The translations under genes and the position numbers were made by a program. Below are positions 26,791 to 36,394 of a stretch of 64,000 nucleotides of DNA, piece after piece. The notes below the pieces were generated by a model that searched no databases, was not told where the DNA came from, and worked only from the letters and a program-made list of their open reading frames with translations. Source of the DNA: Hymenobacter guriensis (GTDB lineage: Bacteria > Bacteroidota > Bacteroidia > Cytophagales > Hymenobacteraceae); the NCBI RefSeq assembly GCF_015773195.1, contig NZ_JADWYK010000005.1:1-64000 (forward strand), read 5' to 3'. Numbering within the stretch: the first letter of the stretch is position 1; every line of letters starts with the position of its first letter.

Positions 26791-27717
26791 ATGCAAAAGC
26801 TTATCCTGACCTCGGCCCTGCTAGGCTTGCTGGCCTGCCAGCAGCAATCTGCTACCAAGCCCGCTACTGCCGCCGTGCATTCTCCTATAAGCACGCCTTC
26901 CGTAGCTGCGGCTGCACCAACGCCCGTCGATTCTGACGACCCCGCTGAACCCGCCCTGCTGGCCCAGGATGCCCAGCAGTTTCTGGCCCGGTACGATTTG
27001 AGCAAGCTTATCCAGATGAATGGCTCGGGCAGCTATGAGGTGATGAACGGGTTTTTTGGTCCCGATAATTACCGCATCCAGTTTGCCATGCTGGAAGTGA
27101 AGCCCGACTCGGCCCGGCCCGGCCACTTCTGGGTGAAAGGCAAAAACCGCTTTAAAAAGAGTATCATGCCTTTCGAGGGTGAAATTACTCTCACCGGGCT
27201 TCACAATCAGCCATCTTATCAGCCCGCCAACGACGAGAAGCTCAGCGCTGAGATAAAGGCGTCAATTGCGGCCTGGAACAAAAGGGACATGTACTGCGCC
27301 ACGGGCACTTTTCTCTTGCGCGAAACCTCGCAGGGGCCGGGAACAGGCACTTTCCAGGGAAAATTGCTGATTGATTTTGAAGTAGATGAAGAAGGCGAAC
27401 TGAACCTGATTTCCCGTAATAAAGACTACGGCGCCCAAAGCGGCGGAATACTTCTGCAGGGCTTCTGGATCAGCCGGGATGGCAGTCGGCGCAAGGCCCT
27501 CACGCTGGTGGACGATATTTTTGGATTCAATCAGCACATTCTATCCAATTTCACCATCGGGGAGCGGGACCCGGACTTCAACCCGAAATACGCGAAGCTG
27601 GGCTGGAATACGTACTGGCAGAACGACGAATGGTGGGCCGAGCCGGGTACCGGTACCACGCAGCCTGCCGGGAAAGAGCTGTCAGACGCTGAAGTAGCCA
27701 GCATCGACAGTTTATAA
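26791..27717 (+). CDS. Lipoprotein of unknown function (paralog B)
   Basis: This 308-residue protein has a lipoprotein signal (TSALLGLLAC). A low-complexity Ala/Pro/Thr spacer (about 20-50) precedes a domain related to the preceding gene product, including the C-terminal NPKYAKLGWNTYWQNDEWW. It is longer than paralog A by the spacer and by a Ser/Asp-rich tail. It is unrecognised beyond this relationship. The start at 26791 gives the lipobox; the longer frame overlaps the upstream gene. Confidence 0.75.
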   Translation: MQKLILTSALLGLLACQQQSATKPATAAVHSPISTPSVAAAAPTPVDSDDPAEPALLAQDAQQFLARYDLSKLIQMNGSGSYEVMNGFFGPDNYRIQFAMLEVKPDSARPGHFWVKGKNRFKKSIMPFEGEITLTGLHNQPSYQPANDEKLSAEIKASIAAWNKRDMYCATGTFLLRETSQGPGTGTFQGKLLIDFEVDEEGELNLISRNKDYGAQSGGILLQGFWISRDGSRRKALTLVDDIFGFNQHILSNFTIGERDPDFNPKYAKLGWNTYWQNDEWWAEPGTGTTQPAGKELSDAEVASIDSL

Positions 27718-27840
27718 CCTGCCATAAAATTTTTAGCAAAAATTTCAGCTAATTGAATTAGTATTCGCGTAGTGGGGTTCGTATCTTCGTGAGCCGGTAC
27801 TTGCTTGCTGTTGCGGCGTCTTCCCGGCCCTCCCTGCCCA

Positions 27841-28656
27841 ATGATTAACACGAATCTTAAATTCTGGCGGCGCGAACTGAGCCTGACGCAGGCGCAGATA
27901 GCCGAAAAACTTGGCATCAAACGCTCGTTGGTAGGCGCCTACGAAGAAGGCCGCGCCGAGCCCAAGCTCACCACCCTGGTGAACATGGCCCGGTTGTTCG
28001 GTATTTCCCTCGACCAACTGGTAACTACCGACTTCAGCAAAAAGAAAAACGCCAAAACGGCCCAGCAGCTGCAGCAGGCCCAGGCTACTACGCTGGCCGA
28101 AACGGCTGTCTCCAACCGGCCCGGCGGCAACCTGCGCATCCTGGCCCTCACGGTAGATAAGGAGCAGAACGAGAACATTGAGTTGGTGCCTCAGAAAGCA
28201 GCTGCGGGCTACCTCAACGGCTACGCTGACCCCGAGTACCTCGAAGAGCTGCCCAAGTTCCGCCTGCCCATGCTGGGCAACACCGGTACCTACCGCGCTT
28301 TTGAAATTGCCGGCGACTCCATGCTGCCCATTGCCAGCGGCACCGTTATCGTGGGCCGCTACGTGGACGACTGGCTGAGTTTGAAGGATGGCACGCCCTG
28401 CATCGTGGTGAGCTCCAAGGAAGGCATCGTGTTCAAGCGCGTGTTCAACCGCCTCAAGGATGGCGCCATGCTGTCCTTGCACTCCGATAACCCCCTGTAC
28501 TCGCCTTACGAAATCGACGTAGAGGATGTGGTGGAAATCTGGGAAGCCAAAGCCTATATCAGCAGCACTTTCCCCATTGCCGACCTTTCGCTGACCCGCC
28601 TGGCCAGCATCGTGCTCGACCTGCAGCAGCAGGTAAGCACCATGAAGAAAGCCTAA
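27841..28656 (+). CDS. XRE-family regulator with C-terminal S24 (LexA-like) domain
   Basis: This 271-residue regulator has an N-terminal helix-turn-helix (LTQAQIAEKLGIKRSLVGAY, about 16-35) and a coiled linker (about 65-90). A C-terminal S24/LexA-type domain carries Ser in IAGDSMLP and Lys in VFKRVF, positioned like the LexA Ser/Lys dyad. Such proteins can be phage-repressor-like or damage-responsive regulators that self-cleave, or the fold may only mediate dimerisation. No prophage genes lie nearby. A TATCTTCG box (27782-27789) lies about 50 bases upstream. Confidence 0.88.
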   Translation: MINTNLKFWRRELSLTQAQIAEKLGIKRSLVGAYEEGRAEPKLTTLVNMARLFGISLDQLVTTDFSKKKNAKTAQQLQQAQATTLAETAVSNRPGGNLRILALTVDKEQNENIELVPQKAAAGYLNGYADPEYLEELPKFRLPMLGNTGTYRAFEIAGDSMLPIASGTVIVGRYVDDWLSLKDGTPCIVVSSKEGIVFKRVFNRLKDGAMLSLHSDNPLYSPYEIDVEDVVEIWEAKAYISSTFPIADLSLTRLASIVLDLQQQVSTMKKA

Positions 28657-28676
28657 GGAAACCGGACAAAAAGTTG

Positions 28677-28838
28677 TCGTTGCGCGGCGCAGCCAATGAG
28701 TCCGTCCTGGGCAACGCGAAAAGCCCTGAAATGTGAAAAGCCCTTACCCGCACACAGCGAGTAAGGGCTTTCTGGTTTTATAATATGTCTGGTTTTGCTC
28801 GGGACGGACTGCTTCACTACCCTCGCAATGACGGGGCC
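28677..28838. repeat. REP-like element, family B (copy 2), palindromic
   Basis: An imperfect inverted repeat has the left arm TCGTTGCGCGGCGCAGCC...AGTCCGTCCTGGGC and the right arm GCTCGGGACGGACT...CCCTCGCAATGA, about 160 bp in all. It encloses the terminator at 28737-28771. The left arm shares about 45 bp with the element near 21753. Confidence 0.6.
28737..28771. terminator. Terminator after the XRE-S24 regulator
   Basis: A 15-bp stem with one mismatch (28737-28751 with 28757-28771, AAAGCCCTTACCCGC / GCGAGTAAGGGCTTT) is followed by a T-rich tract. It sits inside the REP-like element. Confidence 0.75.
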
Positions 28839-28909
28839 GGCTGCTACGGCGCTAACCTCCCGCCGCCTGCCCGCGTAAGGCTATGCATCACTCTCAACAC
28901 CTGACTTCG

Positions 28910-29629
28910 ATGCTTAAGCTTATTCCCGCTACCGACCGCCACCACGCCGCGCCTGTGCACTGGCTCAGCAGCCATTTTCTCTTCAGCTTCGCCGATTACT
29001 ACGACCCCAAGAACATCCACTTCGGGCCCCTGCGCGTGTTCAACGACGATGTGATTCAGGGTAAATCGGGCTTTCCACAGCACCCGCACTCCGAAATGGA
29101 GATTGTGACCCTGGTGCTGGAAGGCGAGCTGTGCCACGCCGACACGATGGGCAACAAGTCCACCATCAAGAAGGGCGAAGTGCAGCGCATGACGGCCGGT
29201 ACCGGCCTCGCCCACTCCGAGCAGAACGACAAGGAAGACGCGGCCCATATCTACCAGCTGTGGTTTCTGCCCAACCAGAAGGGCCTGGCACCCAGCTACG
29301 AGCAGAAAGACATCGACTTTCTGGATTCCAAAAACGAGCTGGTTCCCTTGGTTTCGGGGCAGAAAGTGCTGGAAGACGTGGTGTACATGAACTCCAACTC
29401 CACGGTGTACTGGTGTAATCTGGCCGCCGATAAAACCGTCACGTTCAAGACGTTCCCCATTCGCAATACTTTCCTGTACGTGAAGGAAGGCAGCCTTTAC
29501 ATCAATGGGGTAGACGTGGGGCCGAACGACCAAATCCGCTCCACCGACGAAAACGTACTGGAAATACGCGCCTCCAAAGACGCTCAGTTCATCCTGATCG
29601 ACTTGCCGGCCAGCGAAGCCAACTATTAG
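28910..29629 (+). CDS. Pirin family protein
   Basis: This cytoplasmic bicupin protein (239 residues from ATG 28910) belongs to the pirin family, some members of which are iron-dependent quercetin dioxygenases. The N-terminal cupin has the family opening FSFADYYDP and HFGPLRVFNDD, and metal ligands in HPHSEMEIVT and in GTGLAHSEQN (His). An in-frame ATG at 28883 would add nine residues, but LKLIPATDRHHA is a better family-like N-terminus. The enzymatic activity is not established here. Confidence 0.92.
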   Translation: MLKLIPATDRHHAAPVHWLSSHFLFSFADYYDPKNIHFGPLRVFNDDVIQGKSGFPQHPHSEMEIVTLVLEGELCHADTMGNKSTIKKGEVQRMTAGTGLAHSEQNDKEDAAHIYQLWFLPNQKGLAPSYEQKDIDFLDSKNELVPLVSGQKVLEDVVYMNSNSTVYWCNLAADKTVTFKTFPIRNTFLYVKEGSLYINGVDVGPNDQIRSTDENVLEIRASKDAQFILIDLPASEANY

Positions 29630-29650
29630 GCGTCGCAAGCTCAACCTTTC

Positions 29651-29688
29651 GGCGGGCTGGCAGTTAGTCTTATAACTGTCAGCCCGCC
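29651..29688 (+). terminator. Terminator of the pirin gene
   Basis: A 16-bp stem (GGCGGGCTGGCAGTTA / TAACTGTCAGCCCGCC, one G-T pair) is followed by TTCTTTTTG. It ends just before the next gene, so the GAF gene start at ATG 29705 is preferred over TTG 29696. Confidence 0.85.
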
Positions 29689-29704
29689 GTTCTTTTTGCC
29701 TTGT

Positions 29705-30424
29705 ATGCTCACTGCCTTTCCAACTCAGCTGGTGCCCGAAGATGAGGCGGCCCGTTTGCGCACGTTGCACCTTTACCAGATTATCAACACCCAGCCGGAG
29801 CCGATTTTCGATGCCTACGTCGCCTGGGCGGCCCAGCTGTTCAATACACCTATTTCGCTGATTTCCTTTGTCGATGACGATTACGTGTCGTTTAAGGCCG
29901 TAGCCGGGGCCGAGGGCGTGCCCGGCTTGCCCCGGCAGGAGAGCATGTGCTCGGCGGCCATCCTGCCCGACGTGCCCGTTGTTGTGTCCGACTATAAAGC
30001 CGAAAGCTGTCAGCTGATCAAGCCCGATGTGGCCCAGGCAATGGGGCTGAGCTTCTATGCCGGCTCGGCCCTGCGGATGCCCAACGGGGCCCGCATTGGC
30101 ATGATGGCCGTAATTGGCCGCGAGTTCCGTACCGTTTCGGCCGACGAGGAAAGCGTGCTGGTGCGCCTGGCCGACTTAGTTAGCCGCACCGTGGAGCTGC
30201 GCTTTCAGTACCTGCAGGCCCAGCTGCCCGCTGAGTGGGAAGATGCTCAGCAGGAACTCACCGAAACCCTTGACGACAACGCTACCCTCACGCGCTACCT
30301 CAGTTCCCGCAACCACGGCATCAATCTCGACGACGATGAAGTGCTGGACCTGGTGGTGCGCCGCCTGAACGGCATGGAAAAAGTGCTCAACCGCCGCATG
30401 CGTGATGTGCCGCAAGCGGCGTAA
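29705..30424 (+). CDS. GAF domain protein
   Basis: This 239-residue cytoplasmic protein has a GAF sensor domain at about residues 15-160. The recognisable features are LHLYQIINTQPEPIFDAYV, PISLISFVDDDYVSFKA, the Cys-containing QESMCSAAI and IGMMAVIGREFR. The C-terminal ~70 residues are helical and acidic, with no output domain seen. Stand-alone GAF proteins of this kind bind small ligands or act as light or redox sensors in signalling chains. No kinase or cyclase neighbour is present, so its partner is unknown. Confidence 0.87.
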   Translation: MLTAFPTQLVPEDEAARLRTLHLYQIINTQPEPIFDAYVAWAAQLFNTPISLISFVDDDYVSFKAVAGAEGVPGLPRQESMCSAAILPDVPVVVSDYKAESCQLIKPDVAQAMGLSFYAGSALRMPNGARIGMMAVIGREFRTVSADEESVLVRLADLVSRTVELRFQYLQAQLPAEWEDAQQELTETLDDNATLTRYLSSRNHGINLDDDEVLDLVVRRLNGMEKVLNRRMRDVPQAA

Positions 30425-30477
30425 CTATCATGCTTCGCCAAGCGGACGCCAGATGGCGCATGAAAAAGGTTCAGCAA

Positions 30478-30518
30478 CACAAAAATGCCCCGTTAGTTAC
30501 TAACGGGGCATTTTTGTG
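30478..30518. terminator. Bidirectional terminator between GAF and M2 peptidase genes
   Basis: A perfect 19-bp stem (30478-30496 with 30500-30518) has the core AAAAATGCCCCGTTAG and a 3-base loop. A and T runs at its base suit termination in both directions. Confidence 0.9.
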
Positions 30519-30534
30519 CGTAGCAGAGGGCAAG

Positions 30535-32385
30535 TTACATCGTGTACTTGCGGCCTTTGTTCTGCTGTTTCAGGTAGGCCATCAGGGGCTGGAAGTATTC
30601 GACCATGGCGCGGGCGGAAAGGTCTTCGCCGGTTTTCTCCTTGAGCACGGTGCGCCAGTCCTTGCTGGCGCCGGGGCGCATGATGTCGGCCAGGAACGCG
30701 CCTACTTCCTTGCTGCCGTAGTAGTTGGTGGCGTGCGGATCCTGCTTGAGGATGTTCTTGCTGATATGGTCGTGGAGCTGGAACAGGATGACGTAGCTCA
30801 GGGCATAGTCGTAGTACTGCGCGGGGTCGTCATTGATGTGGGTTTTGGTGGCGGGGTCGAGGTACTGCTCGCCGCGGCCCGCTGGCGGCACAATGCCCTG
30901 GTACTGCCTGGCCAGCTCCCACCAGCGGGCGTTGAGCTTGTCGGCGGGCAGCTTATCGGCATAGAAGGAGTTTTCCCACTCACTCATCACGCCTGAGGCA
31001 AACGGGATGAACACGGCGTAGTTGAGGGCTTCCTTCAGCAACGTCTGGGTCTGGTCGGTTTTGGCGTTGGGGTCCACCAAGCCCAGGCCGGCCAGGAAGG
31101 GCTTCTGGGTGGCCGCGAGGCCCATCAGGCTGCCCATGGCCTCATGGTAGGCGCGGTTGGCCCCTCCGCGCAGGAGCACGGGCACATCAGGGTTGGTGTA
31201 GGTGAGGTAGTAGTAGATGTGGCCCAACTCGTGGTGGGTGGTTTCGTACCACTCGGTGTTGCCTTCCACGCTCATGAGGCTGCGCACGTCGTTTTGCAGG
31301 TCCATGTGCCAGGCCGAGGCGTGGTTGTTCTTCTTATAGGCGGCACCCTTGGGCAGCGGATACAGGCTCGACTTCTCGTAGAACACCGGTGGCAGGGCCG
31401 GGAAGCCCAGGCTCTGGTAGAACCGCTCGGCCTGCTGCACCTGCCACTCGGCACCCTTCTTCGCCAACACGGGGTCTAGGTTAAGGCCTTTCACATCGAC
31501 CATGGCACTCCAATCCTGACCCCAGCGGTTGGGCAGCCAGGAGGCAGGCAGGTAATCAGGCACCTGCTTCTGCTTGTATTTCTTGGCTAGCTCGTAACGG
31601 GCATAGGTGTGCAGCTCGCGGTAGAGGGGGCGCAGCTCCTCGTTGATGCGGCGCACCAGCGTCATCATTTCCTCCCGGCTCATGCCGTAGTCGGAGGCCT
31701 GGTAGCTGAAGTAGTCGGGGTAGCCCAGGGCCTGCACGGTTTGGTTGCGCAGGTCGCGCAGGTTCAGCAGGCCGTCTTTGAGCGTGGGGCCAATGGCTTT
31801 GCTGGCTTCCCAGATCTGCTGGCGCTTCAGCGGGTTGTTTTCCTTGCGCAGCAGCTCGTCCAGGTCATTGGTGGTTACGGACTTGCCCTGGTACTTGTAG
31901 TCGAAGCCGTAAAGCTTCTCGGTTTGCTGGGTTTCGGCCTTGATGCGGGCCTTTACTACGTCGGCAATGGTCTGGGGCGAGTTGGCGGCGTTGTAGAGGG
32001 CCGTTTGCAGCTGTTTTACCTGTAGGTCGCTCAGCTCGGCTTTGTGCTCCAGCAGCTCTCGCAGGCGCTGAATGTTCTGTACCGAGCCCGTGAAGGCAGC
32101 CATCCGCTCGTTGGCGCGGGCCGTGGCTCCGGAGTTGGCGGTGTCGCCGGCCACTATGTGCGTGTTGGAGCGCCACTCCGCCTCCGCCGACGCGGTGTAG
32201 AGGCGCTGGTACTCGGCCGAGTAGGATTTCAGAAATTCATCCGCCTGCTGGCTCCAGTTGGGCGCGGCCGGGGCGGCTACGGTTTCGGCGGTTGGGGCAG
32301 GAGTGGTGGCCACCGGGGCATTAGCCGTGGGGGCGCAGGCTGCGAGCAGTGTAGCCGTGAGGATGGGAAGGAGGTTCTTGTTCAT
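30535..32385 (-). CDS. M2 family peptidyl-dipeptidase lipoprotein (ACE-like)
   Basis: This 616-residue zinc peptidase has a lipoprotein signal (TATLLAACAP) and an Ala/Pro/Thr-rich spacer. The catalytic domain has the gluzincin motif HHELGHIYYYL at about 384-394 and the third zinc ligand Glu in RAYHEAMGSLMG. This matches the M2 angiotensin-converting-enzyme family, which removes C-terminal dipeptides. It is probably in the periplasm or on the outer membrane, in peptide use. ATG 32385 is chosen for the lipobox; the longer frame simply runs through the 21-bp repeats, which have no stop codon in that frame. Confidence 0.93.
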   Translation of the reverse strand: MNKNLLPILTATLLAACAPTANAPVATTPAPTAETVAAPAAPNWSQQADEFLKSYSAEYQRLYTASAEAEWRSNTHIVAGDTANSGATARANERMAAFTGSVQNIQRLRELLEHKAELSDLQVKQLQTALYNAANSPQTIADVVKARIKAETQQTEKLYGFDYKYQGKSVTTNDLDELLRKENNPLKRQQIWEASKAIGPTLKDGLLNLRDLRNQTVQALGYPDYFSYQASDYGMSREEMMTLVRRINEELRPLYRELHTYARYELAKKYKQKQVPDYLPASWLPNRWGQDWSAMVDVKGLNLDPVLAKKGAEWQVQQAERFYQSLGFPALPPVFYEKSSLYPLPKGAAYKKNNHASAWHMDLQNDVRSLMSVEGNTEWYETTHHELGHIYYYLTYTNPDVPVLLRGGANRAYHEAMGSLMGLAATQKPFLAGLGLVDPNAKTDQTQTLLKEALNYAVFIPFASGVMSEWENSFYADKLPADKLNARWWELARQYQGIVPPAGRGEQYLDPATKTHINDDPAQYYDYALSYVILFQLHDHISKNILKQDPHATNYYGSKEVGAFLADIMRPGASKDWRTVLKEKTGEDLSARAMVEYFQPLMAYLKQQNKGRKYTM

Positions 32386-32422
32386 GCAGGCAAGGAAAAC
32401 GAATCGGAAAGCGGGTGGACCG

Positions 32423-32430
32423 CTAAGGTA
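32423..32430 (-). promoter_or_regulatory. Candidate -7 box of the M2 peptidase gene
   Basis: TACCTTAG on the minus strand, 37 bases before the ATG, has one mismatch to TAnnTTTG. The repeat array begins about 63 bases further upstream. Confidence 0.35.
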
Positions 32431-32493
32431 CGTATCCGCAAGATTTTGCCTGGTTCGGCGTTCCGTAGCTTCGCTCACCAATGGGTGAGAGCA

Positions 32494-32682
32494 TAGAAGC
32501 GGTGTGAAGGCATGTAGAAGTGGTGTGAAGCCTCGTAGAAACGGTGGGAAGATGCATAGAAGCGGTGTGACGACCCATAGAAACGGTGTGAAGGCATGTA
32601 GAAACGGTGAGACGCCTTGCAGAAGTGGTATGAACGGGCGTAGAAGCGGTGTGAACGGGCGTAGAAGTGGTGCGCATCGGCA
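32494..32682. repeat. Array of nine degenerate 21-bp repeats (locus 2)
   Basis: Units start at 32494, 32515, 32536, 32557, 32578, 32599, 32620, 32641 and 32662, each exactly 21 bases. The consensus is close to TAGAAGCGGTGTGAANGGCNG. The first T of a tenth unit (32683) is the first base of the following terminator. The array is better conserved than the one at 19508-19697 and shares its AAGYGSTRTG core. It lies between the start of the M2 peptidase gene and the end of the MtfA-like gene. Confidence 0.9.
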
Positions 32683-32722
32683 TAGAAAAACCCTGGCTCT
32701 TCGAAGAGCCAGGGTTTTTCTA
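32683..32722. terminator. Terminator of the MtfA-like gene
   Basis: A perfect 40-base palindrome (TAGAAAAACCCTGGCTCTTC and its complement) directly follows the MtfA-like stop codon on the minus strand and abuts the repeat array. Confidence 0.88.
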
Positions 32723-32738
32723 CAAAAGACGGAGTCTT

Positions 32739-33680
<942 letters not shown>

Positions 33681-33741
33681 GGCCGCCCTTAACGGAGGGA
33701 ATGGTTCTATGGTTGGATGGTTTTTTGCTGAACGGCTGTAG

Positions 33742-33817
33742 CAGTTGTCATCCTGAGCGCAGGGAAGGATCTGGGTACTATTCCTCAGATCCTTCCCTGC
33801 GCTCAGGATGACAACTG
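33742..33817. repeat. REP-like palindrome, family A (copy 1)
   Basis: A perfect 32-bp inverted repeat (33742-33773 with 33786-33817, core TGTCATCCTGAGCGCAGGGA) with a 12-base loop lies between two minus-strand genes. The sequence TGTCATCCTGAGCGCAGCGAAGG is a widespread extragenic repeat in bacterial genomes. It may also terminate the downstream DUF5916 transcript. Confidence 0.85.
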
Positions 33818-33835
33818 GTATAGATTCTTTTTTCG

Positions 33836-36394
33836 TTACCGGCGCCGGCGCAAAGTCAGGTAGTCGAGGTAGTAGAGCACCTTCACCGAAAGGGAGTTGT
33901 TGTGGGGGGTGTTGATGGTGTTGTTGAAGTTGTCGAAGTATTGGGGCGTGGCTCGCTCAGCCAGCAACTCGGTATTGCCGGCGTTTTTCCAGACGATGTT
34001 CACCTGGGAACCGGGCGCAAACCACCACGAGTACACCGCGTCCACGTTGAAGGCGTTGTAAGTGTTGTCGCGGTTGCGGCGGTAGTCGGCCAGGAATTCC
34101 TGACCGTCTTCTTTCAGTACCGTAAAATCCTGGTAGCGCACGTTGCTGGTGTAGTGGCGCAGGCGTAGGGTAAACGACATGCGGTTGGTGAAGGTATAAG
34201 CCACCTGGGCCACATTCGTGACGGTAGCCACGTTGCGGCGGCCCAGCAGAATCTGCCCCTGGAAGGGCAAGTCCAGGTATTCGTCGGTGCTTAGTCCCCC
34301 GTTCACGTAGCCAATCTGGTTGCGCTGCAGGCTCCAGTCGAGGCTGTAGCGGAAAGTTAGATGGTCGTTGACGCGAAAGCGTGGGTAGAACCCGGCCCGG
34401 TAGCGCAGGCGGCGGGGGCGGTTGCGGGCCAGGCGCTCATCCTCGGCGTAGTAGGTAGCCCCGGCATTCACGCCCACCGACAGCCGTTTGCGCGTGTCGG
34501 AGTTCAGGAAGCCAATCCAGTCGGTGTTGGCCGGCACCCGCACGTAGTAGTCGCCCAGCGGGAAGGTGCGGGGCTCGAAAAAGTCATGCGACACGGGCGT
34601 GTGCATGAAGTCGTAGCCCACCTGCAGGAAGTTCTTGGTAAACGTGGTGTTGAAGCCATTGTAGAAGTACATGTTCTGGAAGAGCGTCGGCCGGTACAGC
34701 AGCTGGTGACCCACTTCCGAGTAGAAGTTCATGTTGTTCACCTTCCAGAAGGGCTTGAAGATGCGGTAGTTGGCGTAGGCGCTCTGGGTGATGTTGTTGT
34801 TGCCGAACAGAATGCCCAGGTCGTTGGGGTTGTAGTGGTCCGACTCGATGCGGTGGTTGAAGCCCCAGGTGAAGTTGCCGCTGATCTTGCCCACGCCCAC
34901 CGTATACTTGAAGCCGTTCTGATCGTCAATGGCCTCATCTGAACCAAACTGGTTGCCGCGCCGGCGCGAGTACACGATACTGCCATCTACGGCGTAGGAG
35001 TTCTTCTTATTGGCAAACCGGAACAGCCCGCCCGTCACGTTGGCGTCGTAGGTGCTGCCCCAGCGCGTCACGTTGGTATTAATGAGCGACACGTAGGAGT
35101 TGTTTTTCAGGCTTTGGTCCAGCACCGCAATGTTGTAGTTTGAGAAGGGTTGCGTCAGTACTTCCCGCTCCTCGCCGGTTTCGGTGTTGCGTACGGTGGC
35201 GTACACATCGTTGCTGAGGGCGTTGAACAGCCCGATGCCCAGGCCCTTGCTGGTGCGCCCCGAAATCTTGGTGGCGTTCAGCAGGCGGGTTTCGGCCGGG
35301 TTGCGCACTATCTTTTCGTTATCAGCCAGCCCCACGCCGTAGAACCCGATGGGGGTAGCGCCCACGCGGCGGGAGTAGAACAGGTTGCCCTTGTTGAAGA
35401 GCTCCGTGCCTTCGGTGAAGAACTGGCGGTTTTCCTGAAACTGCACTTCGAAGGGGGAGAGGTTGAGCACCTGGTTGTCGCTCTGTACCTGCCCAAAGTC
35501 CGGCACCAGCGTGGCATCCAGCGTGAAGCTTTCGTTGATGCCCCACTTCACATCCGCGCCCCCGTTAAAGCTCGTGGTGGTGCGGCGCGTGCCTTCGGCG
35601 TTCAGGGGGTTGTGGTTCACGTAACCCGAGATATAGGGCGTGAGCGAGAGGCGCAGCGGGGGCTTCAGGCCCTTCAGCCCGGTCAGCTCGCCCCACTGGT
35701 TCACGAAACCGTCCACTTCGGGCTTCACCTCACTCCAGAAAAAATCCTGGCGCAGAGCCTGGCGTCGGCGCATAAACTGCAGGCCCCACTGCTGCACCTC
35801 GGCCGTGCTGAAGCGGATAGCGGAGTAGGGAATCCGCATTTCGGCCACCCAGTCGGTGCCGCGCTGGGCGGTGCGGGCGTCCCACACGGCGTTCCAGGCA
35901 AAGTCCTCGCCGCTGGCCGGGGAGTAGCGCGCATCGGCCTGCACCCCGCCCGCCGTCACGATAAAGCCATAGCCGTTGAGCTTATCGTGGTACGTGTCGA
36001 GGAAGATACCGAAGAAATCGGTGTTGGGCAGGTTGTCGCGGGCCGACAGCTCCCGCTTGATGGAGTCGGGCGCCACATCGTGCATAATGGCACCCACATA
36101 GATAGCCGCATCATCGTAGAGAATGCGCACCTCGGTGGGGTGCTGCTCGTGGGGGCCGGGCTTGGGCCGGTTCTGGATGAAGTCGGTAGCCACCGGGGCC
36201 TGCTGCCACAGGGCTTCATCGAGCACCCCATCCAGCTTGATGGCTTCGCTGATGCGCACGGCCTGCAGCTGGCGCTTGGGGGTGGCCACCGGAGCCGAAG
36301 CGGTGGGGCTGGGAGGGGCGGTTTGGGCAATAGCCCGGGGTGCCTCGAGCCCCAGCAGCGCCAGGGCAAGGAGGAGAATAGTACAGGTTTTCAT
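33836..36394 (-). CDS. DUF5916 outer-membrane protein with N-terminal CBM9-like domain
   Basis: This 852-residue exported protein has a signal peptide (LLALALLGLEAPRAIAQ). A CBM9-like domain (about 45-230) has IKLDGVLDEALWQQAP and ELSARDNLPNTDFFGIFLDT. The long C-terminal DUF5916 region (about 240-852) is rich in alternating beta strands with aromatic ends, consistent with an outer-membrane beta-barrel. The final residues are Leu-Thr-Leu followed by four Arg, not the typical terminal Phe. It lies 127 bp downstream of the DUF4097 genes and could be part of the same regulon. Its function is unknown. Confidence 0.87.
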   Translation of the reverse strand: MKTCTILLLALALLGLEAPRAIAQTAPPSPTASAPVATPKRQLQAVRISEAIKLDGVLDEALWQQAPVATDFIQNRPKPGPHEQHPTEVRILYDDAAIYVGAIMHDVAPDSIKRELSARDNLPNTDFFGIFLDTYHDKLNGYGFIVTAGGVQADARYSPASGEDFAWNAVWDARTAQRGTDWVAEMRIPYSAIRFSTAEVQQWGLQFMRRRQALRQDFFWSEVKPEVDGFVNQWGELTGLKGLKPPLRLSLTPYISGYVNHNPLNAEGTRRTTTSFNGGADVKWGINESFTLDATLVPDFGQVQSDNQVLNLSPFEVQFQENRQFFTEGTELFNKGNLFYSRRVGATPIGFYGVGLADNEKIVRNPAETRLLNATKISGRTSKGLGIGLFNALSNDVYATVRNTETGEEREVLTQPFSNYNIAVLDQSLKNNSYVSLINTNVTRWGSTYDANVTGGLFRFANKKNSYAVDGSIVYSRRRGNQFGSDEAIDDQNGFKYTVGVGKISGNFTWGFNHRIESDHYNPNDLGILFGNNNITQSAYANYRIFKPFWKVNNMNFYSEVGHQLLYRPTLFQNMYFYNGFNTTFTKNFLQVGYDFMHTPVSHDFFEPRTFPLGDYYVRVPANTDWIGFLNSDTRKRLSVGVNAGATYYAEDERLARNRPRRLRYRAGFYPRFRVNDHLTFRYSLDWSLQRNQIGYVNGGLSTDEYLDLPFQGQILLGRRNVATVTNVAQVAYTFTNRMSFTLRLRHYTSNVRYQDFTVLKEDGQEFLADYRRNRDNTYNAFNVDAVYSWWFAPGSQVNIVWKNAGNTELLAERATPQYFDNFNNTINTPHNNSLSVKVLYYLDYLTLRRRR

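Noticed and set aside
32494..32682. CRISPR array
   Set aside because: The period is 21 bp without separate repeat and spacer parts, all units are related along their whole length, and no cas genes are near.
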